From Roseovarius sp. S88 (GTDB lineage: Bacteria > Pseudomonadota > Alphaproteobacteria > Rhodobacterales > Rhodobacteraceae): a stretch of DNA of 64,000 nt. The stretch covers positions 1-64,000 of the forward strand of contig NZ_CP146069.1 of the NCBI RefSeq assembly GCF_037023735.1, written 5' to 3'. Made by a program: the position numbers and the translations under genes. This document shows, in pieces, positions 33,200 through 41,317 of this stretch (position 1 is its first letter; every line of letters begins with the position of its first letter). Under the pieces are notes generated by a model. The model made no database searches. It was not told the DNA's origin and saw only the letters and a program-made list of their open reading frames with translations.

Positions 33200-34371
33200 A
33201 ACGTGCCGTTCTACTGACTGGTCATTTCCCAGACCAGAAACGACGGCCAAGCCTTTTGTGGGTGTCGCATCACCTGCAAAAGAGCGGCTGGCATGTCACT
33301 CATGTCACTGTCGGCTATTCCTGGCTGTCTCGCCTGCTAGGTGACGCGCGCCTAACCGCCCTGGATCACCGCCCAAAGAGCGGAACAGCACACCCAAAAC
33401 CGACCCTGACAACCCTTTTCGGATATGCCCCCATCCATCCTGTCAACCTGCGCCACCCAAGTCTAACCAGATTGGCGCAAACCATGTGGCCTGTGTTCAC
33501 GGCCTACTGGCAACGCCGCATACGTGGCCCGCTGCACCAGGCTGATTTGGTGATATGTGAAAGCGGGCCACCAGTTTTACTGGCACCAACTCTGGCCCGC
33601 CACGCGCCCGACGCCCAGCGCATCTACCGTGTGAACGACGACATTCGCCTGCTCAATGCGCCTGCGGGGCTGGTCGCGGCCGAACAAGCTAACCTGCGGC
33701 ACTTCACTCGCATCAGCACCGCCAGCCCAATTCTGGCGCGACGGTTTGAAGCGCACCAGTCTGTCACGCTTGATCCAATGGGCATCCCACATGCGTTGAT
33801 AGCTCACGAACGCCCCAACCCTTACCGCGCGCAACCCGGCCGCAAGATCGCCGTCTGTGCTGGCACCACACAGCTTGACATGCAGGCGCTAGAGCGCATC
33901 GCTGCACTGCGCCCAACCTGGGACCTGCACATTCTGGGGCGCCTCAAATCCAAACCCCTGCGACGTGCCAATATCATCTGGCACGGCGAACAAAGCTTTG
34001 AGGCAACCTTGGCCCACATTGCCCATGCCGATATCGGGCTTGCTCCTTATCTGGACAAACCAGGGATCGAGTATCAGGTGAGCAACTCGAACCGTATTCT
34101 GCTCTACAGGCATTATGGCCTGCCCATTCTTGGACCTGATCGGCTCTGCGATCCGGACGTACCATCACTTCTCGGGTACAACGCTCCAAATGCAATGGAC
34201 CTGTGCGAAAAAGCTCCGCACAGGCCCAACATGATCCCTGACTGGTCCGAACTTGCCCGGCGTTTGTCTCAGAACGGTGTCACCGACCCCCCAAGCGATG
34301 TTTCAATAGATCCTGCCACCACGTCAAAGTCGCGTGTAAAGATTGTGCCGGCATTGGCCTCTAGCGCGTAG
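33196..34371 (+). CDS. Glycosyltransferase, GumK-like
   Basis: 391 residues with a GT-B-like arrangement: SLLWVSHHLQKSGWHVTHVTVGYSWLSRL at the N-terminus, DLVICESGPPVLLAPTLARHAPDAQRIYRVNDDIRLLNAP in the middle and ADIGLAPYLDKPGIEYQVSNSNRILLYRHYGLPILGPD near the C-terminus. This pattern is like the xanthan glucuronosyltransferase GumK, so transfer of a uronic acid is possible. The start is GTG overlapping the flippase stop (GTGA). The last 34 codons overlap the 3' end of the convergent spike-fibre gene by 103 bp, and the protein tail (after about residue 357) looks unlike a glycosyltransferase. Confidence 0.72.
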   Translation: MKRAVLLTGHFPDQKRRPSLLWVSHHLQKSGWHVTHVTVGYSWLSRLLGDARLTALDHRPKSGTAHPKPTLTTLFGYAPIHPVNLRHPSLTRLAQTMWPVFTAYWQRRIRGPLHQADLVICESGPPVLLAPTLARHAPDAQRIYRVNDDIRLLNAPAGLVAAEQANLRHFTRISTASPILARRFEAHQSVTLDPMGIPHALIAHERPNPYRAQPGRKIAVCAGTTQLDMQALERIAALRPTWDLHILGRLKSKPLRRANIIWHGEQSFEATLAHIAHADIGLAPYLDKPGIEYQVSNSNRILLYRHYGLPILGPDRLCDPDVPSLLGYNAPNAMDLCEKAPHRPNMIPDWSELARRLSQNGVTDPPSDVSIDPATTSKSRVKIVPALASSA

Positions 34372-35612
34372 TTCTCCGTCGAGCCGGCCGCATCGCCAAT
34401 ACAGTCCTGAAGCCACATGTAAGATGGGTTTGAACATTTGAAGGCGACAGAGGTTCCATCGATGTCGCGCGCAACTGCTCGAACACCCGCCAACCAACTT
34501 TCTGTCGACTGGATGCAATGGATTTCGGTGCCGTTGCGCGACAATCCATACGCACCGTTCAACACCAGCGCGCGTACAGAATCGTGCGTGGTGAACGCGT
34601 TACACGACGTCGCGCCATCGATCCCATTTTGCCAAGCGGTGCAGTTCTGCAAGAGCACGTGCATCCCGGCTGTGCCATCTTCGTGAAAGGACCAGCCATC
34701 CTTCGCACCGTGGCTGGCATCACATCCAAAGAATGCGACAAGCCCGTTTGTCCGGCGCACCCGCGCGGCGTCCAGAGGGGAGGACGGGTTGGACGGCGCG
34801 GAATAGCGAAATGAACAATTCACACCAACGATGTTACGCGTGGCCACAGCATCAAAATGCAAGGCACCGGTGATGCCACCTTCGGTATGAATATTCTCAA
34901 GATAAAAATCCCGATCGTGGGTCATAAACCGCGCGCCATGAAAAGACCGCATCAGCGCAATATCGTCAGGTCCCGGAGCACCGCCCACATTCACATGAAC
35001 CGTACCGCCATCCTGTGTCCAGCTGTTCAGCGTCGCCGTACATGTGGCCACGTCGACCACATTGGAAAGCTCGGAATAGTGCCCCTCTGCTGTCAAGACA
35101 TCGGTTCGAAACGCGCGTTTCACCGAACTCACCCCTGCCGAATACGTCCCACCCGCGTCGATCCAGCCCGGCTGAAATGGTCCTGTCCGATAATGCACCG
35201 GCCCGTGCCACCCGATCAAGGCGACAGGCTGGTCCGGCTCATCATTGCCGTTGCGGGTGAACGCGCTTTCCTCATATTTGCCTGGCTTGACCAGCACCCG
35301 AAACGGAGCAGCCGTGGCGTTGCCAGAGACAAACGCCGCGTGGATCGTGCGCTTGGCATTCGTGAAATCCCCATCCTCTACGCCGAGACCTGAGTTGCTG
35401 TCATCCCCGGTTGCACTGTCGACGTGAATGGCAGCGCCTGTCCAAATGCCCGCGTCTACCAACGCGCGCGGTTGAAGATCGGTGCCGTAGTTTTTACCCG
35501 TCCTATGCACAGCAAACCCAAACCGGGCCTGATCCCAATCAAAGCCTGACGGGAAATCAACGTCCTGGCGCACGCTGACCTGCGGCTTGAGACCTGTTGA
35601 CAGGCCAATCAT
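34269..35612 (-). CDS. ghsB: GTA head spike fibre protein GhsB-like (beta-helix)
   Basis: 447 residues with the alternating hydrophobic/Asn/Gly pattern of a right-handed parallel beta-helix (for example CTATLNSWTQDGGTVHVNVGG, FYLENIHTEGGITGALHFDAV, MHVLLQNCTAWQNGIDGATSCNAF, LNGAYGLSRNGTEIHCIQS). The N-terminus carries the FDWDQARFGFAVHRTGKNYGTDLQPRALVDAGIWTGAAIHVDSATGDDSNSG block. Together with the spike-base gene just upstream, this matches the ghsA-ghsB pair (Rcc01079-Rcc01080) that forms head spikes of the Rhodobacter capsulatus gene transfer agent and binds capsular polysaccharide. ATG 35612 overlaps the ghsA stop by one base. A phage tailspike or polysaccharide lyase origin is the alternative for the fold alone. 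Confidence 0.72.
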   Translation of the reverse strand: MIGLSTGLKPQVSVRQDVDFPSGFDWDQARFGFAVHRTGKNYGTDLQPRALVDAGIWTGAAIHVDSATGDDSNSGLGVEDGDFTNAKRTIHAAFVSGNATAAPFRVLVKPGKYEESAFTRNGNDEPDQPVALIGWHGPVHYRTGPFQPGWIDAGGTYSAGVSSVKRAFRTDVLTAEGHYSELSNVVDVATCTATLNSWTQDGGTVHVNVGGAPGPDDIALMRSFHGARFMTHDRDFYLENIHTEGGITGALHFDAVATRNIVGVNCSFRYSAPSNPSSPLDAARVRRTNGLVAFFGCDASHGAKDGWSFHEDGTAGMHVLLQNCTAWQNGIDGATSCNAFTTHDSVRALVLNGAYGLSRNGTEIHCIQSTESWLAGVRAVARDIDGTSVAFKCSNPSYMWLQDCIGDAAGSTENYALEANAGTIFTRDFDVVAGSIETSLGGSVTPF

Positions 35613-35881
35613 CAAACAAGCCCTTTCAGCCCGGTTGCTGTGGTCCCTGTGCTCAGGACGCGCACCACCCGGAACGGATAGATCACCCCCGGTGTCAGCC
35701 CCGGAAGGGTCAGTGTATCACCGGTCTTAAGCACCACGTTCAGATCACCGGCTCCAGCAACCATGATTGCTCGGGGTATCGTCGCGAGGTCGTTTGCATC
35801 CTCTGGCGTGATGTCAAATCCACCACAAATCGGCCCAGTCAACCCGGTGTCAAAGCTGGCAAAATTATCTGTAATTGGCAT
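35612..35881 (-). CDS. ghsA: GTA head spike base protein GhsA-like (RCAP_Rcc01079 family)
   Basis: 89 residues. Blocks seen: FDITPEDANDLATIPRAIMVAGAGDLNVVLKTGDTLTLPGLTPGVIYPFRVVRVLSTGTTATGLKGLV. The ITP-D-A-DL, AGDL-V, FRV-RVL-TGTTAT pattern is what I recall for the spike base protein family named after R. capsulatus Rcc01079. I chose ATG 35881 because GGAG lies 6 bp upstream and the protein then begins at the family's usual point; the frame is open back to 36001. It would anchor GhsB at capsid vertices. No capsid, portal or tail genes of a GTA are in the window, as in R. capsulatus where these genes are also away from the main cluster. Confidence 0.78.
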   Translation of the reverse strand: MPITDNFASFDTGLTGPICGGFDITPEDANDLATIPRAIMVAGAGDLNVVLKTGDTLTLPGLTPGVIYPFRVVRVLSTGTTATGLKGLV

Positions 35882-35960
35882 TGCGGTCTCCATGTTGAGG
35901 TCGCCGCGAAGCCTGTGCTTTGTGGGTTTCTGAATGCTTAAGGCGTCGTGCGCTGCGGGC

Positions 35961-36449
35961 TCAGCACCCCCGCACACCCAAGTCGATGAGCCTTGCGCCA
36001 CGTATCCGATGAAGCGTGCGGATCCGATAACGCCCCGTCTCCAGATACCACCGCTTCAAAGCAGGTGGATAGTGATCGGCAATCACATGCGACGCTTCCT
36101 CAAACACCTTAGGCGCAAGAGGTCTGCCATACGAACTTGGTCCATGAAATCCAAATACTGTGCGAGACGAAATGCAGGTCTGCGGCAGTCCGAGAAACAT
36201 CGTGCAGGTTGAAAAACAAACACCGCCACGAATTTCTACCGGGCGGCCGCTTTGCCGCAACTCGCGGATCTGGCGCAACCTTTTTGCAAGCTCACCACCT
36301 CGATCATTGCGGACAATCAGCGTTTCGGCGTCTTGCGCCAAAGCCGTGTGTCCCGACAGAGGAACAAGACCCAAAACCAGACTTGTAAACACAGCCCAAA
36401 AGACCAAGCTCAACAGACGCCTGGCGTCTGTGCCACATATGAAACGCAT
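35961..36449 (-). CDS. Predicted periplasmic ClpP/crotonase-fold-like protein
   Basis: 162 residues with an N-terminal signal (hydrophobic LLSLVFWAVFTSLVLGLV, cleavage near ALA-QDA). The mature part has GGELAKRLRQIRELRQSGRPVEIRGGVCFSTCTMFLGLPQTCISSRTVFGFHGPSS, a pattern similar to secreted ClpP-like proteins of the COG3904 type, in which a Ser in the SxCT-like turn and a following GFH would be in active-site positions. Whether it is an active protease is unknown. Start uncertain: ATG 36449 or GTG 36461. It lies between the small secreted protein gene and ghsA, same strand. Confidence 0.6.
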   Translation of the reverse strand: MRFICGTDARRLLSLVFWAVFTSLVLGLVPLSGHTALAQDAETLIVRNDRGGELAKRLRQIRELRQSGRPVEIRGGVCFSTCTMFLGLPQTCISSRTVFGFHGPSSYGRPLAPKVFEEASHVIADHYPPALKRWYLETGRYRIRTLHRIRGARLIDLGVRGC

Positions 36450-36598
36450 GACAACACCCACTCAAACCGTTGCGCCAAAAGTTGTTCGGCGCATTCCACC
36501 ACGCCTCAACAAACCAAGCTTTCCCTAAGAAAAGATTGAGCGGCGCCAAGTGTTCACTGACAGATTTAGGTAAGTTTTACTTCACCAAAGGGTGTCAC

Positions 36599-36868
36599 TC
36601 ATTTCGTGCCGGTTGAACTGGTGGACGTTGTTGACGGGCTTGACCCGCCTGCACCCAACACGCCTCCAAGGGCCGCGGCGACACCGGCAAGTGGCGCCAC
36701 CACAGGCGCAAAATTGGTAATCGGTTGATCTGCTTCTGGAAGGTCAAGGCATTCAGGCAACGCAGCGTCGGACAACGAGGAGCAATCCACATCCCGCACT
36801 CCGTCTTCCGCAATGGCAGGACGGGCAAACCACATCAAAAAGAAAACACATGCAAAACGTGTTATCAT
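36599..36868 (-). CDS. Small secreted protein of unknown function
   Basis: 89 residues: signal peptide (RFACVFFLMWFARPAIA, cleavage before EDG), a short acidic segment with two Cys (DCSSLSDAALPECLDLPEADQP) that may form a disulfide, a hydrophobic Gly/Ala-rich helix (APVVAPLAGVAAALGGVLGAGG) and a Ser/Thr-rich tail. I do not recognise a family. The helix could insert in a membrane or act in oligomerisation. The gene sits next to the promoter of the Wzc-like kinase on the opposite strand. Confidence 0.55.
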   Translation of the reverse strand: MITRFACVFFLMWFARPAIAEDGVRDVDCSSLSDAALPECLDLPEADQPITNFAPVVAPLAGVAAALGGVLGAGGSSPSTTSTSSTGTK

Positions 36869-36947
36869 GATGTATTATTCTTTCTAAAGTTGTTAAGTTG
36901 GTTTGAAAATGCGGAGCCCTGTCATCCAAATTCTGTTGTCGGAAAGG

Positions 36948-36962
36948 TTAAGAAATGGTTAC
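36948..36962. promoter_or_regulatory. Near-match CtrA box upstream of wzc-like gene
   Basis: TTAAGAAATGGTTAC is TTAA-N7-TTAC, one base from the core consensus. It lies about 50-65 bp upstream of the proposed TTG start of the Wzc-like gene in an AT-rich intergenic stretch. Confidence 0.25.
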
Positions 36963-37012
36963 GCGTCAAGCATGATCCAACATCCTGCAACCTTCAGGAT
37001 CGGACCCCAATC

Positions 37013-39007
37013 TTGACCGTATCTGACCCCCGACAAAGGCGTGCCTTTTATGCTAACAGGCAAGACGCGCCTGACCCGCATCGCGAGGAAATCAATTTCG
37101 GTGCCATCCTGTCCGCTTTGTGGCGTGGCAAATGGATGATCGTGGTCACACTTGTTGGTGTCACGGCCTTGGGCGGCTACTACGCCCGAGGTGTGGCAAC
37201 CCCGATCTACCGTGCCACGTCGGTCATCATCCTCGAGCCCAATCAGGAACAAATCGTCGACCTGCAAAGCGTCGCTGCGGGCTTGTCCGGAGACAGTTCT
37301 GAAATCAATTCCGAACTCGAAGTCCTGCGCAGCCGCGGGCTTATGGGCAAAGTTGCTGCGCGTCTCGACCTCATCCAGGATCCGGAATTCAACCTCACAC
37401 TCGCACCGCCCACCTTGATCAGCCGGATAAAATCGCTTGTCTTCGCATCTGCAGTTGCCAAGCAAAACGGGTTAGACCCCCGCCGGATGGAAGACCGGGT
37501 CATTTCCGCCCTTCTGTCGCAAATCTCGATCTCCAACGTGCGCTCCAGCCTCGTCTTCCGCATCACCGCGTCATCCACTGACCCCGACAAATCCGCCGCC
37601 ATCGCTGACGCGGTGGCCGAAGCGTATGTCGAGGACCAGGTGGCCGTGAAACGAGAGGCCACGCACCAAGCCACAGCATGGCTCGGCACACAGGTCCAAG
37701 AGCTCGAACTCACCCTGCAAGAGGCCGAAAGCAAAGTCGCCAATTTCAATGCAAACACCGAGCTGATTTCAACCAATGCGCTGCGTCTTCTGGAACGTCA
37801 GGCCAAGGAGCTGCGAGAGCGCATCGTCACGGCCACCGGCATGCAAAACACCCTCACCGCCGAGCTGTCAGATACAAAGCCTGGTCAGCCGAAAAAGCAA
37901 CAGGACTTGACGCGGATTGACCAACAGCTTAGTTCTCTGCGCGCCTCCGAACAAGACTTGATGCGGCAGATTTCCACGCAAAACCAGGATCTTATCACAC
38001 TTCAACAACTCACTCGAGAGGCCGAAGCCACGCGTGTGCTCTACGAATACTTCCTTGCCCGGTTCAACGAAACAGCCGCTCAACAAGGCATTCAACAAGC
38101 AGACAGTCGCATTCTGTCGCGTGCCGTCATCCCGCTGCGCCCGTCAGAGCCCCGCACGTTGCGCATCCTGACGTTGTCAGCTCTGGCAGGTCTTGCTCTT
38201 GGTGCTCTGATCGTTCTGATGCGAGAACGTTTGCGCAACAGCTTCCAAACCTTGCAGGACATTGAAGATACGACCGGATATCCCGTGCTGGGTCAAATCC
38301 CTGCTCTGCCGACCCGGGTACGCCCGAAACTTCTGGCCAATCTGGTCAACAACCCAACCTCTGCCGCCGCAGAGTCGTTTCGCAATCTGCGCACCTCTCT
38401 GCTGTTGTCCGACCCCGATCACCCGCCACAAGTTATCGTCTCGACATCGGCCCTGCCTGGCGAGGGCAAGACCACCAATGCTCTGGCACTGGCCCACTCA
38501 CTGACTGGCCTGAACCGTCGCGTATTGCTGCTTGGGGCTGATATCCGCGCCAGCACCCTGCCAGAGTATTTTCGTGAACTTCCTGAAACCGGGTTAGTAT
38601 CCGTGCTGCTCAATGAAGCGCGCCTTCAGGATGCGATCTACCACCCGCCCGAGCTTGGGATCGACATCCTCTCTGGTGCGCCTGCCACACGAAACGCCGC
38701 CGACCTCTTTGCGTCAGAGGCCTTTGCTACCCTCATCCAGGACCTGCGCCAGCACTATGATCACATCGTAATCGACACGCCACCTGCACTTGCGGTTCCC
38801 GATGCGCGCCTGATTGCGCGCTCCGCTGATGCCATCCTTTTTACTGTGCTCTGGAATAAAACCGGCAAAACCCAGGTGACAGAGTCCCTCCGCCTCTTTC
38901 ACAGCGCAGGCCAACATATCACAGGTCTTATTTTTGCGCGCGTTTCTCCCAGCGCATTACGGCCATACGGCTATGACGCCTATGGCAAATACGCAGATGC
39001 TGTGTAG
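37013..39007 (+). CDS. Wzc-like polysaccharide chain-length determinant / tyrosine autokinase
   Basis: 664 residues from TTG 37013. Wzz-type N-terminal domain: EINFGAILSALWRGKWMIVVTLVGVTALGGYYAR (first membrane helix), TSVIILEPNQEQIVDLQSVAAGLSGDSSEINSELEVLRSRGL, then a coiled-coil region (about residues 215-350) and a second helix RILTLSALAGLALGALIVLM. The cytoplasmic BY-kinase domain has Walker A SALPGEGKTTNA, Walker A' VLLLGADIRA and Walker B HIVIDTPPAL. A Tyr-rich tail (PYGYDAYGKYADAV) is the expected autophosphorylation cluster. It controls polymer length and export with the OPX lipoprotein. There is no ATG near the conserved N-terminus, so the start is uncertain. Confidence 0.85.
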   Translation: MTVSDPRQRRAFYANRQDAPDPHREEINFGAILSALWRGKWMIVVTLVGVTALGGYYARGVATPIYRATSVIILEPNQEQIVDLQSVAAGLSGDSSEINSELEVLRSRGLMGKVAARLDLIQDPEFNLTLAPPTLISRIKSLVFASAVAKQNGLDPRRMEDRVISALLSQISISNVRSSLVFRITASSTDPDKSAAIADAVAEAYVEDQVAVKREATHQATAWLGTQVQELELTLQEAESKVANFNANTELISTNALRLLERQAKELRERIVTATGMQNTLTAELSDTKPGQPKKQQDLTRIDQQLSSLRASEQDLMRQISTQNQDLITLQQLTREAEATRVLYEYFLARFNETAAQQGIQQADSRILSRAVIPLRPSEPRTLRILTLSALAGLALGALIVLMRERLRNSFQTLQDIEDTTGYPVLGQIPALPTRVRPKLLANLVNNPTSAAAESFRNLRTSLLLSDPDHPPQVIVSTSALPGEGKTTNALALAHSLTGLNRRVLLLGADIRASTLPEYFRELPETGLVSVLLNEARLQDAIYHPPELGIDILSGAPATRNAADLFASEAFATLIQDLRQHYDHIVIDTPPALAVPDARLIARSADAILFTVLWNKTGKTQVTESLRLFHSAGQHITGLIFARVSPSALRPYGYDAYGKYADAV

Positions 39008-39040
39008 GCAATGCAATAAAGCCCGGTTAGAACTGGCTTT

Positions 39041-39727
39041 ATGCCGGGGAAACTATGTTTGACGTTTGATGATTTGTTTGTGGACAATTGGTGCGCCACA
39101 CGTCCCGTTTTCGACGCGTTCAATGCGCGTGTCACGTTCTGCATCAGCCACCTCCACAACGCCACACCCAGTCAGATCAAGGGGCTGCATCTATTGCAGC
39201 GCGACGGGCATGAAATTGCGTACCACACCAGAACCCACCCGCGCCTGGATCAATATCTGAGGCGCCATGGTTTGGCCCATTGGCTCGCGCATGAAGTGGA
39301 CCGCGGCATTGCAGAGCACCGTGCGCTTGGCTTTCCTGCACGCAGCTTTGGCTGCCCGTTCCACGCATCGACCCCGGAAACGCGCAAGGCATTGGCCGAA
39401 CGGTTCGACATTATCCGCACCGATGGCCCACGCAGTGCTGATCCTGACAATCCAGCGGCGCGCATTTACCAAGACGTCCCAGCCGACAAATGCCTCGCAA
39501 ACCTCAGCTTCGCCGACATGCAACACAAAGCCTTTCCCGGCTGGACGCGACAAATGGAGTTACTTGATCTTGTCGCCGAAACCGGCGGCACGGCCGTGTT
39601 TGTAGGGCATGATATCAGACGGCGGAAAACGGGACGCGGCTTTTACAGCGCGCAAAAACAGATCAGGCGTCTTATTGCAGGCGCCCAAGATCGAGAAATA
39701 TCGATCGTTCCGTTGCAGGGCACCTAA
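39041..39727 (+). CDS. Polysaccharide deacetylase family (NodB-like) protein
   Basis: 228 residues with the NodB-homology features LTFDD (residues 7-11, catalytic Asp pair), HEIAYHTRTHP (metal-binding His residues, HxxxH arrangement) and a C-terminal TAVFVGHDI. The enzyme would remove N-acetyl groups from a sugar of the polymer or precursor. No signal peptide is evident, so it may act in the cytoplasm or on lipid-linked sugars. It begins 33 bp after the Wzc-like gene and probably belongs to the same transcript. It overlaps the convergent MFS gene by 4 bp. Confidence 0.8.
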   Translation: MPGKLCLTFDDLFVDNWCATRPVFDAFNARVTFCISHLHNATPSQIKGLHLLQRDGHEIAYHTRTHPRLDQYLRRHGLAHWLAHEVDRGIAEHRALGFPARSFGCPFHASTPETRKALAERFDIIRTDGPRSADPDNPAARIYQDVPADKCLANLSFADMQHKAFPGWTRQMELLDLVAETGGTAVFVGHDIRRRKTGRGFYSAQKQIRRLIAGAQDREISIVPLQGT

Positions 39728-40875
39728 GAGGTTTGAACCCCTGATCTTAGGATCCAACCAGACATCACAACTGAAACCCCAGCAAACATAGCAGCGATCA
39801 CCAAGGCAATTCCATACGATCCGGTGCCGTCATAAAGCGTTCCCGCAAGCCAAGGTCCTGCAACACCGGCAATGCCCCACGCGGTAAACACGCGGCCATA
39901 AGTCTTGGCGCTTTGAGCCATGCTAACGCGTTTTGAGATCATGGACGGCCAAGCGGCAATTGTCCCGCCATATGCGAACCCCACCAGACCCAGGGACATC
40001 AAGATGGCCGGGGCACCGACAACGGCCAACAAAAGAAGTGCGCCAGCGGTGATCATTGCAAACCCGCCAACGACCCATCGGGCTGCCATTCGGTCCACAG
40101 CCATCCCACCCAACAAACTCCCAACTAGGTTGCATCCAGCAACGACAGCGGGCGCGACCCACATGGCCCTGTTGGGATCAAACGTCGTGGCAATCCCGGC
40201 GGCATGACCGATCACCATCAAGCCAGCCATGACACCACCGAAATAGGCAAGCCACATCTGCCAAACATCCGTGGCATTCGCGCTATGGCTGGTACGCGTT
40301 GATGCGACGTAGTGAATGCCGCGCATCAAGATCGCAGACATCAAGCCGACACCAAGTATTGTCAGCGCAAGACCCATCATGGCGGTCTTAAAACCACCGT
40401 TGGAAAAGCCGTGTTCAAACAAGATCGGCGACACAACAGCGCCCAGAGCATACGCCGCGGTGACCACGCCCATCGCCATCCCTTCGCGCCCTTGGTTGAC
40501 CTGAGCGGAGATCTGAAGACCAAACCCGTATCCAATCCCGTTGGCCAGCCCGAAGAAGAGGCTGAACCCGATCCAAACACCCCAAAGTGTCTGCGAAAAG
40601 GCAGCAACACTTGCGCCGACAACACCCAGCAGAACCGCAAAAAGGCACAGCAGTGGCGCAGACGCTCGTCCATAGATGCGATGTCCAAAGAGCACCATCA
40701 AAGAGAGAAAAATAAGCGCGCCGGAATATGTCAGGCTGACCATACCGCGCGATGCCTGAAATTGAGTTTCCAAGGGTTCGAGGAAAACCGAAAACGCATG
40801 GATGGATCCCAGGACGGCGGAAAGAAGCGATGCTCCAACCAGCACCCGAACCCCTCTCTGCGTTCCGGTTCTCAT
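39724..40875 (-). CDS. MFS transporter (OxlT-like)
   Basis: 383 residues, twelve hydrophobic helices. Similar to the oxalate/formate antiporter-like branch of MFS: VLVGASLLSAVLGSIHAFSVFLEPLETQFQASRGMVSLTYSGALIFLSLMVLFG at the N-terminus and GLANGIGYGFGLQISAQVNQGREGMAMGVVTAAYALGAVVSPILFE. The substrate, probably a small organic acid, is unknown. Its ATG overlaps the arfB stop (ATGA), an unexpected coupling of a transporter with a ribosome-rescue factor. Confidence 0.82.
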   Translation of the reverse strand: MRTGTQRGVRVLVGASLLSAVLGSIHAFSVFLEPLETQFQASRGMVSLTYSGALIFLSLMVLFGHRIYGRASAPLLCLFAVLLGVVGASVAAFSQTLWGVWIGFSLFFGLANGIGYGFGLQISAQVNQGREGMAMGVVTAAYALGAVVSPILFEHGFSNGGFKTAMMGLALTILGVGLMSAILMRGIHYVASTRTSHSANATDVWQMWLAYFGGVMAGLMVIGHAAGIATTFDPNRAMWVAPAVVAGCNLVGSLLGGMAVDRMAARWVVGGFAMITAGALLLLAVVGAPAILMSLGLVGFAYGGTIAAWPSMISKRVSMAQSAKTYGRVFTAWGIAGVAGPWLAGTLYDGTGSYGIALVIAAMFAGVSVVMSGWILRSGVQTS

Positions 40876-41291
40876 ATGTCGTCTATCCGGCCTCTCAGGG
40901 CCTTCACTTCCGAGCGCTTCTTTTTCGCCTCAACCCGTTTGCGCTTTTGATTGGCCGAAACTTTCGTTGGAATGCGGCGCTTGGGTTTTTCGCAGGCTTT
41001 TCGGATAAGTGCGGCAAGCCTCTCGCGGGCGATCTCTCTGTTGCGCGCCTGTGACCGTTCTTCGGACACTTGAATCACAACCGCACCTTCCTTGGTCCAC
41101 CGTCGCCCTGCCAGTCGGCGCAAACGACGTTTAACCGGATCGGGCAGGCCTGGAGACCGCTCCGCCTCGAACCGCAACTCAACCGCCGTAGCCACCTTGT
41201 TGACATTCTGACCACCGGGTCCCGATGCGCGCACGAAGTGCTCGGTCAGTTCCCAATCCTCAATCGTGATCTGATCATTGATCTTCAACAT
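40872..41291 (-). CDS. arfB: Alternative ribosome-rescue peptidyl-tRNA hydrolase ArfB
   Basis: 139 residues, the size of ArfB/YaeJ. The GGQ catalytic loop is in VRASGPGGQNVNKVATAVELRF, preceded by the family N-terminus ITIEDWELTEHF, and the C-terminal basic tail (KRRIPTKVSANQKRKRVEAKKKRSEVKALRGR) is the part that enters the empty mRNA channel of stalled ribosomes. ArfB hydrolyses peptidyl-tRNA on non-stop ribosomes. ATG 41291 has only a weak GAAGAG site. Upstream is a complex leader (see the repeat, terminator and short ORF at 41318-41591). Confidence 0.92.
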   Translation of the reverse strand: MLKINDQITIEDWELTEHFVRASGPGGQNVNKVATAVELRFEAERSPGLPDPVKRRLRRLAGRRWTKEGAVVIQVSEERSQARNREIARERLAALIRKACEKPKRRIPTKVSANQKRKRVEAKKKRSEVKALRGRIDDI

Positions 41292-41317
41292 GACTCTTCG
41301 TTACACACTGACTTCGC

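Noticed and set aside
34269..35612. Prophage or genomic island at the spike genes
   Set aside because: No integrase, attachment repeats, terminase or capsid genes are visible, and the genes match the scattered spike genes of gene transfer agents better.
36725..37012. N-terminal extension of the Wzc-like protein from ATG 36725
   Set aside because: It overlaps the opposite-strand secreted-protein gene and the AT-rich promoter region, and the translated residues are unlike any Wzc N-terminus.
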